Shown here one piece after another: positions 1 to 9,453 of a DNA stretch of 64,000 bases. Under the pieces are notes generated by a model. That model was not told where the DNA came from and did no database searches. It was given only the letters and a program-made list of their open reading frames with translations. The translations under genes were made by a program, and so were the position numbers. The stretch's first letter is position 1. Every line of letters begins with the position of its first letter. Origin of the DNA: Paenacidovorax monticola (GTDB taxonomy: Bacteria > Pseudomonadota > Gammaproteobacteria > Burkholderiales > Burkholderiaceae_C); assembly GCF_014489595.1 (NCBI RefSeq), contig NZ_CP060790.1, positions 1,116,001-1,180,000 of the forward strand, given 5' to 3'.

Positions 1-474
1 CGGGCGCGTGCAGCAGAAGGCCGCGCGCAGCCCCTGTGCTACGCGCATGGCGGCGCTCAGCGCCGCATCGGCCCCGGCCTTGGCCGCCACCCAGGTGCCC
101 TCGGCGAGCGGCGAGCCGTTGTCCATGGAGTACAGCCCCAGCTTGGCGACGAAGTTGTCGGGCTCCACGTCGCTGCGCAGCGTGCGCACGGGCCAGACCG
201 AGGGAAAGGGCTGGCAGGCGGCGTTGCCGGCGTCAAGCGCGAGCCACTGTGCCCAGGCCTCGCGCAGGAACGCGAGGTAGCGCGGCGCGTGGACCTGGCC
301 GAGCACGGCACTGCTGTTCTGCTCTGGCGCCTGCAGTGCATGGCCGCGCGCCTTCAGCGCCGCCTCGACATAGTCGGCGCGCGCGGGCTTCTCGAAGCAC
401 GGCACGCGCTCGCCGCGAAAGAACTCATGGACCGGCGCATGGCCGTGGTGCAGCGGATTGTGGAAGGTGAGCAT
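1..474 (-). CDS. Acetylpolyamine amidohydrolase / histone-deacetylase-family protein, N-terminal part (runs off the window)
   Basis: The visible 158 residues begin MLTFHNPLHHGHAPVHEFF and contain the region around GQVHAPRYLAFLREAW and the stretch SDVEPDNFVAKLGLYSMDNG, which resemble the start of bacterial acetylpolyamine deacetylases of the class II histone-deacetylase fold. Members remove acetyl groups from polyamines or other small amides with a zinc ion. The zinc-binding Asp/His residues lie beyond the window edge, so activity cannot be judged here. The ATG at 472-474 is the first plausible start. The gene is separated from the upstream tRNA genes by a strong terminator, so it probably has its own promoter. 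Confidence 0.75.
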   Translation of the reverse strand, partial: MLTFHNPLHHGHAPVHEFFRGERVPCFEKPARADYVEAALKARGHALQAPEQNSSAVLGQVHAPRYLAFLREAWAQWLALDAGNAACQPFPSVWPVRTLRSDVEPDNFVAKLGLYSMDNGSPLAEGTWVAAKAGADAALSAAMRVAQGLRAAFCCTRP

Positions 475-542
475 GGGCGAAGGAACGGAAGCCTGCATTG
501 CATTGTGGCCCAGCCCACGGTGTGCCCCGCTCGGCTCCAGAC

Positions 543-582
543 AAGAAAAAACCCCTGCAGGCCGAGGACCTGCAGGGGTTCT
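543..582 (-). terminator. Rho-independent terminator of the tRNA-Val / dnaQ transcript
   Basis: Read on the minus strand this is a perfect stem with arms CCCCTGCAGG and CCTGCAGGGG around a 7-base loop, followed by a run of T. It sits 4 bases after the CCA end of the last tRNA-Val, so it most likely ends the tRNA transcript. Confidence 0.85.
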
Positions 583-585
583 TGT

Positions 586-660
586 TGGTGGGTGATACAT
601 GGATCGAACATGTGACCCCTGCCGTGTGAAGGCAGTGCTCTACCGCTGAGCTAATCACCC
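586..660 (-). tRNA. tRNA-Val (anticodon CAC), second copy in transcription order
   Basis: The minus strand folds into a full cloverleaf of 75 nt including an encoded CCA: acceptor GGGTGAT/ATCACCC, D arm GCTC/GAGC, anticodon stem CTGCC/GGCAG with loop TTCACAC, and T arm ACATG-TTCGATC-CATGT. The loop places anticodon CAC at 34-36, which reads GUG valine codons. It is identical in sequence to the copy at 704-778. Confidence 0.97.
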
Positions 661-703
661 GATGGCATGGCCTTCTCTTTCAAGAGGCCGTGCCACGAAA
701 CGC

Positions 704-778
704 TGGTGGGTGATACATGGATCGAACATGTGACCCCTGCCGTGTGAAGGCAGTGCTCTACCGCTGAGCTAATCACCC
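704..778 (-). tRNA. tRNA-Val (anticodon CAC), first copy in transcription order
   Basis: This is a 75-nt cloverleaf identical to the copy at 586-660, with encoded CCA and anticodon CAC. A 43-bp spacer separates the two copies and the dnaQ stop codon is only 23 bp upstream, so both tRNAs could be processed from the dnaQ transcript. No clear promoter is seen between dnaQ and this tRNA. Confidence 0.97.
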
Positions 779-801
779 GTGTCGTTTGCGACAGCCCTCA
801 A

Positions 802-1530
802 TTATGGCACAGCTTTTTCGCCACTTTCGAAAGTTCGCCAAATTGTTTTTCCGCCGCTGGCCTTGTCGATCTGCGCGAGCACTTCCTGGTGGCCTGCCAG
901 TTCGGCTTCGCTGGCGCGCAGCACGGGCAGCACGATGCCCCGCAGGTCGATCTGTACCGCCTGCGGGCCGGTGCCGCCATCCTGGACATCGTCGGCGATC
1001 AGCAGCGCGTCCTGGCCGCGCGTGAGGTTGATGTAGACGTCGGCCAGCAGCTCCGCATCCAGCAAGGCGCCGTGCAGCGTGCGGCCCGAATTGTCCACGC
1101 CCAGACGGTCGCACAGCGCATCGAGCGAATTGCGCTTGCCCGGGAACATCTCCTTGGCCATCGCCAGGGTGTCGATGACGCCGCTCACGTAGGTGGCGAA
1201 CGGCGGGCGGCCCACCAGCTCCAGTTCCTTGTTCAGGAAGCCCACGTCGAACGCGGCGTTGTGGATGATGATCTCGGCCCCCTGCATGTAGGCCAGGATG
1301 TCTTCCACCACTTCGGCGAACTTGGGCTTGTCCTTCAGGAACTCGTTGCTGATGCCGTGCACCTTCAGCGCGTCTTCGTGGCTGTCGCGCTCGGGGTTCA
1401 GGTACAGGTGCAGGTTGTTGCCCGTGAGCTTGCGGTTGACCAGCTCGACGCAGCCGAGTTCGATGATGCGGTCGCCGTTCTCGGCCGACAGGCCCGTGGT
1501 TTCCGTGTCGAAGACGATCTGCCGCGACAT
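802..1530 (-). CDS. dnaQ: DNA polymerase III epsilon subunit (3'-5' proofreading exonuclease)
   Basis: A 242-residue protein that removes mismatched nucleotides during replication as part of the Pol III core. The three DEDDh exonuclease motifs are visible: ExoI in MSRQIVFDTETTGLS, ExoII in IIHNAAFDVGFL, and ExoIII in LHGALLDAELLADVY with the catalytic His and Asp. The C-terminal tail would contact the alpha subunit. The ATG at 1528-1530 shares its A with the TGA stop of fdx, so the two are translationally coupled; this start places ExoI at the N terminus as in the family. It is the last protein gene of the ISC operon, ahead of two tRNA-Val genes. Confidence 0.95.
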   Translation of the reverse strand: MSRQIVFDTETTGLSAENGDRIIELGCVELVNRKLTGNNLHLYLNPERDSHEDALKVHGISNEFLKDKPKFAEVVEDILAYMQGAEIIIHNAAFDVGFLNKELELVGRPPFATYVSGVIDTLAMAKEMFPGKRNSLDALCDRLGVDNSGRTLHGALLDAELLADVYINLTRGQDALLIADDVQDGGTGPQAVQIDLRGIVLPVLRASEAELAGHQEVLAQIDKASGGKTIWRTFESGEKAVP

Positions 1531-1868
1531 CAGTGGTTTTCCTTGGCGTGGTTGATCGAGTACTTCGGAATCTCCACAGTCAGATCCTTCTGCGCGACGA
1601 TGGCCTGGCACGACAGGCGGGACTGCGGCTCCAGGCCCCAGGCACGGTCGAGCAGGTCCTCCTCTTCCTCCTCGGCCGCGTTGAGCGAGTTGTAGCCCTC
1701 GCGCACGATCACATGGCAGGTCGTGCAGGCGCAGCTCATGTCGCAGGCATGCTCGATGTTGATGTGGTTGTCGAGCAGGGCCTCGCATATCGAGGTGCCG
1801 GCGGGCGCGGTGATCTCGGCGCCGTTGGGGCAGTATTCGGGATGGGGCAGGATCTTGATGACCGGCAT
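1530..1868 (-). CDS. fdx: ISC-type [2Fe-2S] ferredoxin
   Basis: A 112-residue adrenodoxin-type ferredoxin that supplies electrons during iron-sulphur cluster assembly. The four cluster ligands are visible as C-x5-C-x2-C in EHACDMSCACTTCHVIV plus the distant Cys in RLSCQAIV. The length matches Fdx of the isc operon. It follows hscA by 29 bp and overlaps the dnaQ start by one base, the usual isc order with dnaQ appended. Confidence 0.95.
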   Translation of the reverse strand: MPVIKILPHPEYCPNGAEITAPAGTSICEALLDNHINIEHACDMSCACTTCHVIVREGYNSLNAAEEEEEDLLDRAWGLEPQSRLSCQAIVAQKDLTVEIPKYSINHAKENH

Positions 1869-1897
1869 GTGGGGGTGTTCGCGTTTGTTGTAATGGG

Positions 1898-3763
1898 TCA
1901 GAGAGATTGCACGTTCTTGCCGGCCAGCGCCTCGCGGATGCCGCGGTTCATGCGCTGGGCGGCGAACGCCTCGGTGCCCTTGGCCAGGGCCTCGGTCGCG
2001 GCCTCGATGGCGGCGGCATCCTCGGAATCGCGCTCGCGGCCCAGGGCCTCCATGAGGGCATCGATCGCCGCGCGCTCGCCGGCGCTCAGCAGGTCGCCAT
2101 CGATATCGAGCGCGCTGCGCGTGGCCAGCAGCATGCGGTCGGCGTCCACGCGGGCCTCGACCACGGCGCGTGCGCGCATGTCCTCGGCCGCCGTGGCAAA
2201 GCCCTCCTGCAGCATGCGCGCGATCTGCTCGTCCGACAGGCCATAGGACGGTTTCACGTCGATGCGCGCCTCGACGCCGCTGCCCAGCTCCTTGGCGCCC
2301 ACGGACAGCAGGCCGTCGGCATCCACGGTGAACGTGACGCGGATGCGCGCGGCACCGGCCGCCATGGGCGGAATGCCGCGCAGTTCGAAGCGCGCCAGGC
2401 TGCGGCAGTCCTGCACCAGGTCGCGCTCGCCCTGCACCACATGGATGGCAAGCGCCGTCTGGCCGTCCTGGTAGGTCGTGAAGTCCTGCGCCCGGGCCGT
2501 GGGAATGGTCTCGTTGCGCGCCACGATGCGTTCCACGAGACCGCCCATGGTCTCGATGCCCAGCGACAGTGGAATCACGTCGAGCAGCAGCAGATCGCCC
2601 GCCGCATCGTTGCCCGCGAGCTGGTTGGCCTGGATGGCCGCCCCCAGCGCCACGACCTCGTCGGGGTTCAGGTTGGTGAGCGGTTCGCGGCCGAAGAACT
2701 CGCCCACGGCGCGCTGCACCTGGGGCATGCGCGTGGAGCCGCCCACCATGACCACGCCCTGCACGTCCTCACGCGCCAGTTGGGCATCGCGCAGCGCACG
2801 GCGCACGGCGGCCAGCGAGCGCTGGGTGAGCGCGGCCGTGGCCGCCTCGAAATCGGTGCGACTCACATCCAATCGGGCTGTAGCACCCTCCAGCTGTGCG
2901 CTGAATGCTACGCTTTCAGAAGCGGTCAAGGCCTCCTTGCAGGCCCGCGCCGCAAGGCGCGCGGCGGCCTTGTCGGCCGGGGTCTCGGCCACGAGGCCGA
3001 GCCGGCCCAGCACCCAGTCGGCCAGGGCGGCGTCGTAGTCGTCGCCGCCCAGGGCCGAGTCGCCGCCCGTGGCGATGACCTCGAACACCCCTTGCGTGAG
3101 CCGCAGGATGGAGATGTCGAAGGTGCCGCCGCCCAGGTCGTACACCGCGTAGATGCCTTCGCTCGCGTTGTCGAGGCCGTAGGCGATGGCCGCCGCCGTG
3201 GGTTCGTTGATGAGGCGCAGCAGGTGAATGCCCGCGAGCTTGGCCGCATCCTTGGTGGCCTGGCGCTGCGCGTCGTCGAAGTAGGCGGGCACCGTGATCA
3301 CGGCACCGTAGAGATCGTCGTTGAAGGTGTCCTCGGCGCGGTAGCGCAGCGTCGCGAGGATCTCGGCGCTCACCTCCACGGGCGACTTGGTGCCGCCCAC
3401 CGTGGCCAGGCCCACCATGCCGCCCTGCCCGCTCTCCTGCACGAAGTCATAGGGCAGCTTGCCGGCCTCGGCGATATCGGCGAGGCCTCGGCCCATGAAG
3501 CGCTTGACCGAGACGATGGTGTTGCGGGCGTCCTGCGTCTGCGCCCCGGCGGCCGCATGGCCGATCTGGCGCCCTCCATCCTCCAGATAGCGCACGATGG
3601 ACGGTAGGAGCACACGGCCCTCTGCGTCGGGCAGGCACTCGGCCACACCGTTGCGCACGGCGGCAACGAGGGAGTGCGTGGTACCGAGGTCAATGCCCAC
3701 CGCGATGCGCCGCTGGTGCGGATCGGGGGATTGGCCGGGTTCGGAAATCTGCAGGAGCGCCAT
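1898..3763 (-). CDS. hscA: Fe-S cluster-transfer chaperone, specialised Hsp70 HscA
   Basis: A 621-residue Hsp70 homologue that binds the LPPVK motif of IscU and drives cluster release using ATP. The N-terminal ATPase domain shows the phosphate-1 loop in [15 protein letters not shown], then [14 protein letters not shown] and the phosphate-2 loop [13 protein letters not shown], with the adenosine loop in [14 protein letters not shown]. The substrate-binding half starts near residue 385 ([18 protein letters not shown]). Length is close to the usual 620. It follows hscB, its J-domain partner, by 62 bp. Confidence 0.95.
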   Translation of the reverse strand: MALLQISEPGQSPDPHQRRIAVGIDLGTTHSLVAAVRNGVAECLPDAEGRVLLPSIVRYLEDGGRQIGHAAAGAQTQDARNTIVSVKRFMGRGLADIAEAGKLPYDFVQESGQGGMVGLATVGGTKSPVEVSAEILATLRYRAEDTFNDDLYGAVITVPAYFDDAQRQATKDAAKLAGIHLLRLINEPTAAAIAYGLDNASEGIYAVYDLGGGTFDISILRLTQGVFEVIATGGDSALGGDDYDAALADWVLGRLGLVAETPADKAAARLAARACKEALTASESVAFSAQLEGATARLDVSRTDFEAATAALTQRSLAAVRRALRDAQLAREDVQGVVMVGGSTRMPQVQRAVGEFFGREPLTNLNPDEVVALGAAIQANQLAGNDAAGDLLLLDVIPLSLGIETMGGLVERIVARNETIPTARAQDFTTYQDGQTALAIHVVQGERDLVQDCRSLARFELRGIPPMAAGAARIRVTFTVDADGLLSVGAKELGSGVEARIDVKPSYGLSDEQIARMLQEGFATAAEDMRARAVVEARVDADRMLLATRSALDIDGDLLSAGERAAIDALMEALGRERDSEDAAAIEAATEALAKGTEAFAAQRMNRGIREALAGKNVQSL

Positions 3764-3825
3764 GGAATGTTCTGGTCTGTGGAATGCCGGGAGGCCCTGA
3801 GGACCACCCTCGGTGGGGTCGGACG

Positions 3826-4344
3826 CTATTGTCCCAGTTGCTCCCGGCGGCGGTCGATGTCCTGCGCAAATCGCGCAATGAACATGAGGGCTCTGACCTG
3901 CTGCGCCGCCGAGGCGTAGTCCCGCTGCGCGTCGATCAGCTCGCCGCAGTGCGCCAGCGCGGCGCGGCGCGCCTGCTGCACGGTGTCGTCCAGCGCGTCG
4001 AGCGAGGCCTCGGAGGCAGCCTCCTCCAGCGCCTCACGCCACTCCATCTGCTGCATCAGGAAAGCCGCAGGCATGGCCGTGTTGTCCTCGGCACGGATGG
4101 GAGCGCCATGCAGCTCGCAGAGGTACGCAGCCCGCTTCTGCGGGTCCTTGAGGCGCTGGTAGGCTTCGTTGATGCGCACGGACCACTGCATGGCCACGCG
4201 CTGGGCGGCGGCGCCCTGGGCCGCGAAACGGTCGGGGTGCGCCTCGCGCTGCAGGTCTTTCCAGCGCTGGTCCAGCGCGGCGCGGTCCTGCGCGAATTGC
4301 CGCGGAACGCCAAACAGTTCGAAGTCGTCGGATTGCAGGTTCAT
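3826..4344 (-). CDS. hscB: Fe-S protein assembly co-chaperone HscB (J-domain)
   Basis: A 172-residue J-protein that brings IscU to HscA and stimulates its ATPase. The J domain occupies about residues 8-85 and carries the diagnostic HPD tripeptide in [12 protein letters not shown]; the C-terminal helical part ([16 protein letters not shown] onward) corresponds to the IscU-binding domain. The ATG at 4342-4344 gives the standard length and the FELFGVP start region. It lies between iscA and hscA in the operon. Confidence 0.93.
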   Translation of the reverse strand: MNLQSDDFELFGVPRQFAQDRAALDQRWKDLQREAHPDRFAAQGAAAQRVAMQWSVRINEAYQRLKDPQKRAAYLCELHGAPIRAEDNTAMPAAFLMQQMEWREALEEAASEASLDALDDTVQQARRAALAHCGELIDAQRDYASAAQQVRALMFIARFAQDIDRRREQLGQ

Positions 4345-4408
4345 GGCGAGAAAAAACCGCCAGCACGCTAGGCGGTGGCGGTCTGTTGCGGTGGCTGGAT
4401 GGCGGCGG

Positions 4409-4732
4409 TCAAACCCGGAAGCTCTCTCCGCAACCGCAGCGGTCGCGCTCGTTGGGGTTGTTGAACTTGAAGCCCTCGTTGAGCCCCTCGCGCACGAAGT
4501 CGAGCTCGGTGCCGTCGATGTAGGCCAGGCTCTTGGGGTCGATCAGCACCTTGACGCCGTGGTTCTCGAACACGATGTCCTCGGGCGCCTGCTCGTCCAC
4601 GTACTCCAGCTTGTAGGCCAGGCCGGAACAGCCCGTGGTCTTGACGCCGAGGCGCACGCCCAGCCCCTTGCCGCGCCGGGAAAGGTAGCGGCTCACATGC
4701 CGGGCAGCGGCTTCGGTCAGCGTGATGGACAT
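4409..4732 (-). CDS. iscA: A-type iron-sulphur carrier IscA
   Basis: A 107-residue A-type carrier that accepts and delivers Fe-S clusters or iron. The three conserved cysteines are present: one in [13 protein letters not shown] and the pair in [11 protein letters not shown] at the C terminus. Length matches IscA. It begins one base after the iscU stop codon, so the two genes are almost certainly co-translated. Confidence 0.95.
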   Translation of the reverse strand: MSITLTEAAARHVSRYLSRRGKGLGVRLGVKTTGCSGLAYKLEYVDEQAPEDIVFENHGVKVLIDPKSLAYIDGTELDFVREGLNEGFKFNNPNERDRCGCGESFRV

Positions 4733-4733
4733 G

Positions 4734-5135
4734 TCAGGCGGCCACCGTCGTCGCTGCGTGCTTGGCCTTGTAGTCGTTGACGGCCGCCTTGATGGCGTCC
4801 TCGGCCAGGATCGAGCAATGGATCTTCACGGGCGGCAGCGCCAGTTCTTCAGCGATCACGCTGTTCTTGAGCTGGGCCGCTTCGTCCAGCGTCTTGCCCT
4901 TGACCCATTCGGTCACGAGCGACGACGAGGCGATGGCCGAGCCGCAGCCGTAGGTCTTGAAGCGCGCATCCTCGATCACGCCGGTCTGCGGGTTCACCTT
5001 GATCTGCAGCTTCATCACGTCGCCGCAGGCGGGCGCACCCACCATGCCGGTGCCCACCGATTCGTCGCCCTTGTCGAACGAGCCCACGTTCCGAGGGTTC
5101 TCGTAATGGTCAATCACTTTGTCTGAGTAAGCCAT
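4734..5135 (-). CDS. iscU: Iron-sulphur cluster scaffold IscU
   Basis: A 133-residue scaffold on which IscS-derived sulphur and iron are built into a [2Fe-2S] cluster. The three ligand cysteines are visible in [13 protein letters not shown] (with the adjacent cluster-labilising Asp), [12 protein letters not shown] and [15 protein letters not shown]. The LPPVK peptide recognised by HscA is intact. A strong AGGAGG-like ribosome site lies just before the ATG. It follows iscS by 33 bp. Confidence 0.96.
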   Translation of the reverse strand: MAYSDKVIDHYENPRNVGSFDKGDESVGTGMVGAPACGDVMKLQIKVNPQTGVIEDARFKTYGCGSAIASSSLVTEWVKGKTLDEAAQLKNSVIAEELALPPVKIHCSILAEDAIKAAVNDYKAKHAATTVAA

Positions 5136-5168
5136 GGTGTGGTCCTCCTTGTTAGCCGTGGCGCGCGC

Positions 5169-6389
5169 TCAGTGCGCCGCCCACTGGATGGTGCTCAGGT
5201 CGACACCGTCCTTGTACATCTCCCACAGGGGGCTCAGCTCGCGCAGCTTGGCCACGTTGTGCCGGATGGCGGAAATCGCGTAGTCGATCTCTTCCTCGGT
5301 CGTGAAGCGGCCGATGGTCATGCGCAGGCTGCTGTGGGCCAGTTCGTCGCTGCGGCCCAGGGCACGCAGCACATAGCTGGGCTCCAGGCTGGCCGAGGTG
5401 CAGGCCGAGCCCGACGACACGGCCAGGCCCTTGATGCCCATGATCAGCGATTCGCCTTCGACGAAGTTGAAGCTCATGTTCAGGTTCTGCGGAACGCGGT
5501 GCTCCAGGCTGCCGTTCACGAACACCTGTTCGATGTCCTTGAGGCCGTTGAGCAGGCGCTGCTGCAGCGCGCGCGCCTTGGCATTCACCTCGTTCATCTC
5601 GGCCTTGATGATGCGGAAGGCCTCGCCCATGCCCACGATCTGGTGCGTGGGCAGCGTGCCCGAGCGCATGCCGCGCTCGTGGCCGCCGCCATGGATCTGC
5701 GCCTCCAGGCGCACGCGGGGCTTGCGACGCACATACAGCGCGCCCACGCCCTTGGGGCCGTAGGTCTTGTGCGCCGTCATGCTCATGAGGTCGATGGGCA
5801 GCGTGGCCATGTCGATCTCGACGCGGCCCGTGGCCTGCGCGGCGTCCACATGGAACAGGATGCCCTTTTCACGGCACAGCGCGCCGATGGTGGGAATGTC
5901 CTGGATCACGCCGATCTCGTTGTTCACGAACAGCACGCTGATCAGGATGGTGTCGGGACGGATCGCGGCCTTGAGCGCATCAAGGTCGAGCAGGCCGTCC
6001 TCCTTGACGTCCATGTAGGTCACCTCGAAGCCCTGGCGCTCCAGCTCGCGCATGGTGTCCAGCACGGCCTTGTGCTCGGTCTTGAGCGTGATGAGATGCT
6101 TGCCCTTGCCCTGATAGAAGTGGGCCGCGCCCTTGAGGGCGAGGTTGATGGACTCGGTCGCCCCGCTGGTCCAGACGATCTCGCGCGGGTCGGCTCCGAT
6201 CAGGTCGGCCACATGGCCGCGGGCCTTCTCGATGGCCTCCTCGGCCTCCCAGCCCCAGGCATGGCTGCGCGAAGCAGCGTTGCCGAAGTGCTCGCGCAGC
6301 CAGGGGATCATGGCGTCGACGACCCGGGGGTCCACGGGGGTCGTGGCGCCGTAATCGAGGTAGATGGGAAAGTGCGGGGTCATGTCCAT
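5169..6389 (-). CDS. iscS: Cysteine desulphurase IscS
   Basis: A 406-residue PLP enzyme that converts cysteine to alanine and a protein persulphide, the sulphur donor for Fe-S clusters and thiolated tRNA. Visible landmarks are the PLP-stacking His in [10 protein letters not shown], the Schiff-base Lys in [16 protein letters not shown], and the persulphide Cys on the mobile loop [14 protein letters not shown]. The start [20 protein letters not shown] at 6389 matches the family; the frame stays open upstream but without conserved sequence. It is the second gene of the isc operon, 102 bp after iscR. Confidence 0.95.
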   Translation of the reverse strand: MDMTPHFPIYLDYGATTPVDPRVVDAMIPWLREHFGNAASRSHAWGWEAEEAIEKARGHVADLIGADPREIVWTSGATESINLALKGAAHFYQGKGKHLITLKTEHKAVLDTMRELERQGFEVTYMDVKEDGLLDLDALKAAIRPDTILISVLFVNNEIGVIQDIPTIGALCREKGILFHVDAAQATGRVEIDMATLPIDLMSMTAHKTYGPKGVGALYVRRKPRVRLEAQIHGGGHERGMRSGTLPTHQIVGMGEAFRIIKAEMNEVNAKARALQQRLLNGLKDIEQVFVNGSLEHRVPQNLNMSFNFVEGESLIMGIKGLAVSSGSACTSASLEPSYVLRALGRSDELAHSSLRMTIGRFTTEEEIDYAISAIRHNVAKLRELSPLWEMYKDGVDLSTIQWAAH

Positions 6390-6491
6390 GGCTGGCTCGG
6401 TATGTCTGGCAGGCAAGACGGGGAAAGTGCGAAGGTTCCGTTCAGCGCTCCGCCGGGCCTCCAGGGCCCGGCCGCTCAAGCGCTATGGGTT

Positions 6492-7028
6492 TCAGGACTT
6501 GGCGAAGGCGTTGCCCAAGGCGAAAACCGAATTCGGCGCATTGACCCGGATGGGCTTCACGACCGGGGTGGTCGAGATGGCGCGGCGCACCACGGGCTTG
6601 TCCTCGATCTGCACGCCCTTGGCGAGCTGCTCGTCCACGAGCTTCTGCAGCGTGACGGAGTCCAGGAACTCCACCATGCGCTGGTTCAGCGAGGCCCACA
6701 GCTCGTGCGTCATGCAGCGGCCCGCCTCGCCCAGGCAATTTTCCTTGCCGCCGCATTGCGTGGCGTCAATGGGCTCGTCCACCGACACGATGATGTCGGC
6801 CACGGTGATGTCTCCGGCCTTGCGGGCCAGGGTGTAACCGCCGCCAGGGCCGCGGGTGGACTCCACCAATTCATGCCGGCGCAGCTTGCCGAACAGCTGC
6901 TCCAGGTAGGACAGCGAAATCTGCTGGCGCTGGCTGATGGCCGCCAGGGTGACAGGGCCATTGTTCTGGCGCAGGGCCAGATCGATCATGGCGGTGACCG
7001 CAAACCGGCCTTTGGTAGTGAGACGCAT
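6492..7028 (-). CDS. iscR: Fe-S-sensing Rrf2-family repressor IscR
   Basis: A 178-residue winged-helix regulator that represses the isc operon when it holds a [2Fe-2S] cluster. The N-terminal DNA-binding domain is MRLTTKGRFAVTAMIDLAL, with recognition around RQQISLSYLEQLFGKLRR. Cluster ligands appear as C-x5-C-x5-C followed by His in QCGGKENCLGEAGRCMTHE. Being the first gene of the operon it is expected to be autoregulated. The C-terminal tail beyond residue 135 is longer than that of E. coli IscR. Confidence 0.95.
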   Translation of the reverse strand: MRLTTKGRFAVTAMIDLALRQNNGPVTLAAISQRQQISLSYLEQLFGKLRRHELVESTRGPGGGYTLARKAGDITVADIIVSVDEPIDATQCGGKENCLGEAGRCMTHELWASLNQRMVEFLDSVTLQKLVDEQLAKGVQIEDKPVVRRAISTTPVVKPIRVNAPNSVFALGNAFAKS

Positions 7029-7175
7029 CGCAAGCTCCTTATGGTCTGGCTTGTTCGTTATGAAAACGCCGGGCGGCCTTCCGGTCTGCCATCGGCACCG
7101 TCTCCGCCCTTGCTCCGGCCTGTGTCAGGCACGGATCCCTTCTTCATCGGGCTGTTTTGTTGAGTGTTTCGCCCA

Positions 7176-7181
7176 AGTATA
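7176..7181 (-). promoter_or_regulatory. Candidate -10 box of the isc operon promoter
   Basis: On the minus strand TATACT lies about 150 bp before the iscR ATG in an AT-rich patch between uvrB and iscR; it matches the sigma-70 -10 consensus in five of six positions. The region that should hold the -35 box reads ACAAAA at 17-bp spacing, a poor match, consistent with a regulated promoter. I could not identify an IscR binding site with confidence. Confidence 0.5.
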
Positions 7182-7261
7182 GCACAAATCCCTATCATTT
7201 TTGTCGGATAAAGCCTCCAGGGCCTTCCTGCGGCCGCTCAAACGTCGCTCCGTACCATCGG

Positions 7262-9343
7262 TTACACAGCGACATGGTCGTCGCCGTGGGCTCCGAAGGC
7301 CTGGTCCTTGAGCCGCGCCAGCTGGTCGCGCACGCGGGCCGCCTGCTCGAATTCGAGGTTGCGCGCGTGCTCGAGCATCTGCTTTTCCAGGCGCTTGATC
7401 TCTCGGGCGATGTCCTTTTCGGACATGTCCTCGACCCGGGCGCGCTGCAGCGCTTCCTGCTCCAGCCGCTGGGCATCCTTGCCGGCCTTTTCGCTGTACA
7501 CGCCATCAATCAGGTCTTTCACCTGCTTGACAATCGCGCGCGGCGTGATTCCGTGGGCTTCGTTGTGTGCGATCTGTTTGGCGCGCCGGCGTTCCGTTTC
7601 GCCCATGGCTTTTTTCATCGAATCGGTGATCCGGTCGGCGTAGAGGATGGCCTTGCCGTTCAGATTGCGCGCCGCGCGCCCGATGGTCTGGATCAGGCTG
7701 CGCTCCGCGCGCAGGAAGCCCTCCTTGTCGGCGTCGAGGATGGCCACGAGCGACACCTCGGGAATGTCGAGCCCCTCGCGCAGCAGGTTGATGCCCACGA
7801 GCACGTCGAAAGTGCCCAGGCGCAGGTCGCGGATGATCTCCACGCGCTCCACCGTGTCCACGTCGGAGTGCAGGTAGCGCACCTTGACGCCGTTGTCGGT
7901 CAGGTAGTCGGTGAGCTGCTCGGCCATGCGCTTGGTCAGCGTGGTGATGAGCACGCGCTCGCCCTGCTCCACGCGGATGCGGATTTCCTGCAGCACATCG
8001 TCCACCTGGTGGGTCGCGGGCCGCACCTCCACCTCGGGATCCACCAGGCCCGTGGGGCGCACCACCTGGTCCACGACCTGGCCCGCGTGCTGCTTCTCGT
8101 AGTCGGCCGGCGTGGCCGACACGAAGATCACCTGGCGCATGCGCTGCTCGAACTCCTCGAACTTGAGCGGCCGGTTGTCCAGCGCCGAGGGCAGGCGAAA
8201 GCCGTATTCCACCAGCGTGGTCTTGCGCGCGCGGTCGCCGTTGTACATGGCCGAGAGCTGGCCGATCATCTGGTGGCTCTCATCAAGGAACATCAGCGCA
8301 TCGGCCGGCAGGTAGTCGGTGAGCGTGCTGGGCGGATCGCCGGGCGCCGAGCCGGACAGGTGGCGCGTGTAGTTCTCGATGCCCTTGCAGTGCCCCACCT
8401 CGCTGAGCATCTCCAGGTCGAAGCGCGTGCGCTGCTCCAGGCGCTGGGCCTCCACGAGCTTGCCATCGTCGAGCAGCTGCTTGAGCCGCTCGGCCAGCTC
8501 GGCCTTGATGGTCTCCACGGCGACCAGCACCTTGTCGCGCGGCGTCACGTAGTGGCTGCTGGGGTAGACCGTGAAGCGCGGAATCTTCTGCTTGATGCGG
8601 CCCGTGAGCGGGTCGAACAGCTGCAGGCTCTCCACCTCGTCGTCGAACAGCTCGATGCGGATGGCCAGCTCGGAATGCTCCGCCGGGAACACGTCGATGG
8701 TGTCGCCGCGCACACGGAACTTGCCGCGGCTGAAGTCCTGCTCGTTGCGCTGGTACTGCATGCGGATGAGCTGCGCGATCACATCGCGCTGCCCCAGCTT
8801 GTCGCCCGTGCGCAGCGTCATCACCATGCGGTGGTAGCTCTCGGGCTCGCCAATGCCGTAGATGGCCGACACCGTGGCCACGATGACCACGTCGCGCCGC
8901 TCCATGAGGCTCTTGGTGCACGACAGGCGCATCTGCTCTATGTGCTCGTTGATCGCACTGTCCTTCTCGATGAACAGGTCGCGCTGCGGCACGTAGGCCT
9001 CGGGCTGGTAGTAGTCGTAGTAGCTCACGAAGTACTCCACGGCGTTCTTCGGGAAGAACTCGCGGAACTCGCTGTAGAGCTGGGCGGCCAGCGTCTTGTT
9101 GGGCGCGAACACGATGGCCGGGCGACCCAGGCGCGCGATCACGTTGGCCATGGTGAAGGTCTTGCCCGAGCCCGTGACCCCCAGCAGGGTCTGGAACACC
9201 TCGCCGTCCTGCACGCCCTCGACCAGCTTGGCGATAGCCTCCGGCTGGTCGCCGCCCGGCGGGTAGGGCTGGAACAGCTGGAACGGCGAATCCGCAAAAT
9301 GGACGAACTGCCCGTCCGCAGGCGTGGATTGGACTTCTTGCAT
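7262..9343 (-). CDS. uvrB: Excinuclease ABC subunit B
   Basis: A protein of about 693 residues that opens DNA around lesions and hands them to UvrC in nucleotide excision repair. Motifs in order: Walker [14 protein letters not shown], the beta-hairpin region [15 protein letters not shown], helicase motif [10 protein letters not shown], motif [11 protein letters not shown], and the C-terminal UVR motif in [19 protein letters not shown] that binds UvrC. I chose the ATG at 9343 because the alternative at 9367 would lie almost on the likely transcription start; the choice is uncertain. It is divergent from the aminotransferase gene. Confidence 0.94.
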   Translation of the reverse strand: MQEVQSTPADGQFVHFADSPFQLFQPYPPGGDQPEAIAKLVEGVQDGEVFQTLLGVTGSGKTFTMANVIARLGRPAIVFAPNKTLAAQLYSEFREFFPKNAVEYFVSYYDYYQPEAYVPQRDLFIEKDSAINEHIEQMRLSCTKSLMERRDVVIVATVSAIYGIGEPESYHRMVMTLRTGDKLGQRDVIAQLIRMQYQRNEQDFSRGKFRVRGDTIDVFPAEHSELAIRIELFDDEVESLQLFDPLTGRIKQKIPRFTVYPSSHYVTPRDKVLVAVETIKAELAERLKQLLDDGKLVEAQRLEQRTRFDLEMLSEVGHCKGIENYTRHLSGSAPGDPPSTLTDYLPADALMFLDESHQMIGQLSAMYNGDRARKTTLVEYGFRLPSALDNRPLKFEEFEQRMRQVIFVSATPADYEKQHAGQVVDQVVRPTGLVDPEVEVRPATHQVDDVLQEIRIRVEQGERVLITTLTKRMAEQLTDYLTDNGVKVRYLHSDVDTVERVEIIRDLRLGTFDVLVGINLLREGLDIPEVSLVAILDADKEGFLRAERSLIQTIGRAARNLNGKAILYADRITDSMKKAMGETERRRAKQIAHNEAHGITPRAIVKQVKDLIDGVYSEKAGKDAQRLEQEALQRARVEDMSEKDIAREIKRLEKQMLEHARNLEFEQAARVRDQLARLKDQAFGAHGDDHVAV

Positions 9344-9453
9344 GAGCGGTGTGCACGGCCGGAGCATGTGGGCCGTTAAAATCGAATGTTGACCCGAAAG
9401 CCTACCCTAGCTGGGGTCACGCCACCAGATTTCCACCCTCCCAAGGACTTTTC

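Noticed and set aside
1907..3607. Long rightward open frame opposite hscA, about 566 codons
   Set aside because: It is the antisense shadow of a highly conserved Hsp70 gene in GC-rich DNA; its product is His/Arg/Gly-rich with no domain.
5139..7163. Long rightward open frame of about 674 codons opposite iscS and iscR
   Set aside because: Antisense of conserved genes; composition is typical of GC shadow frames.
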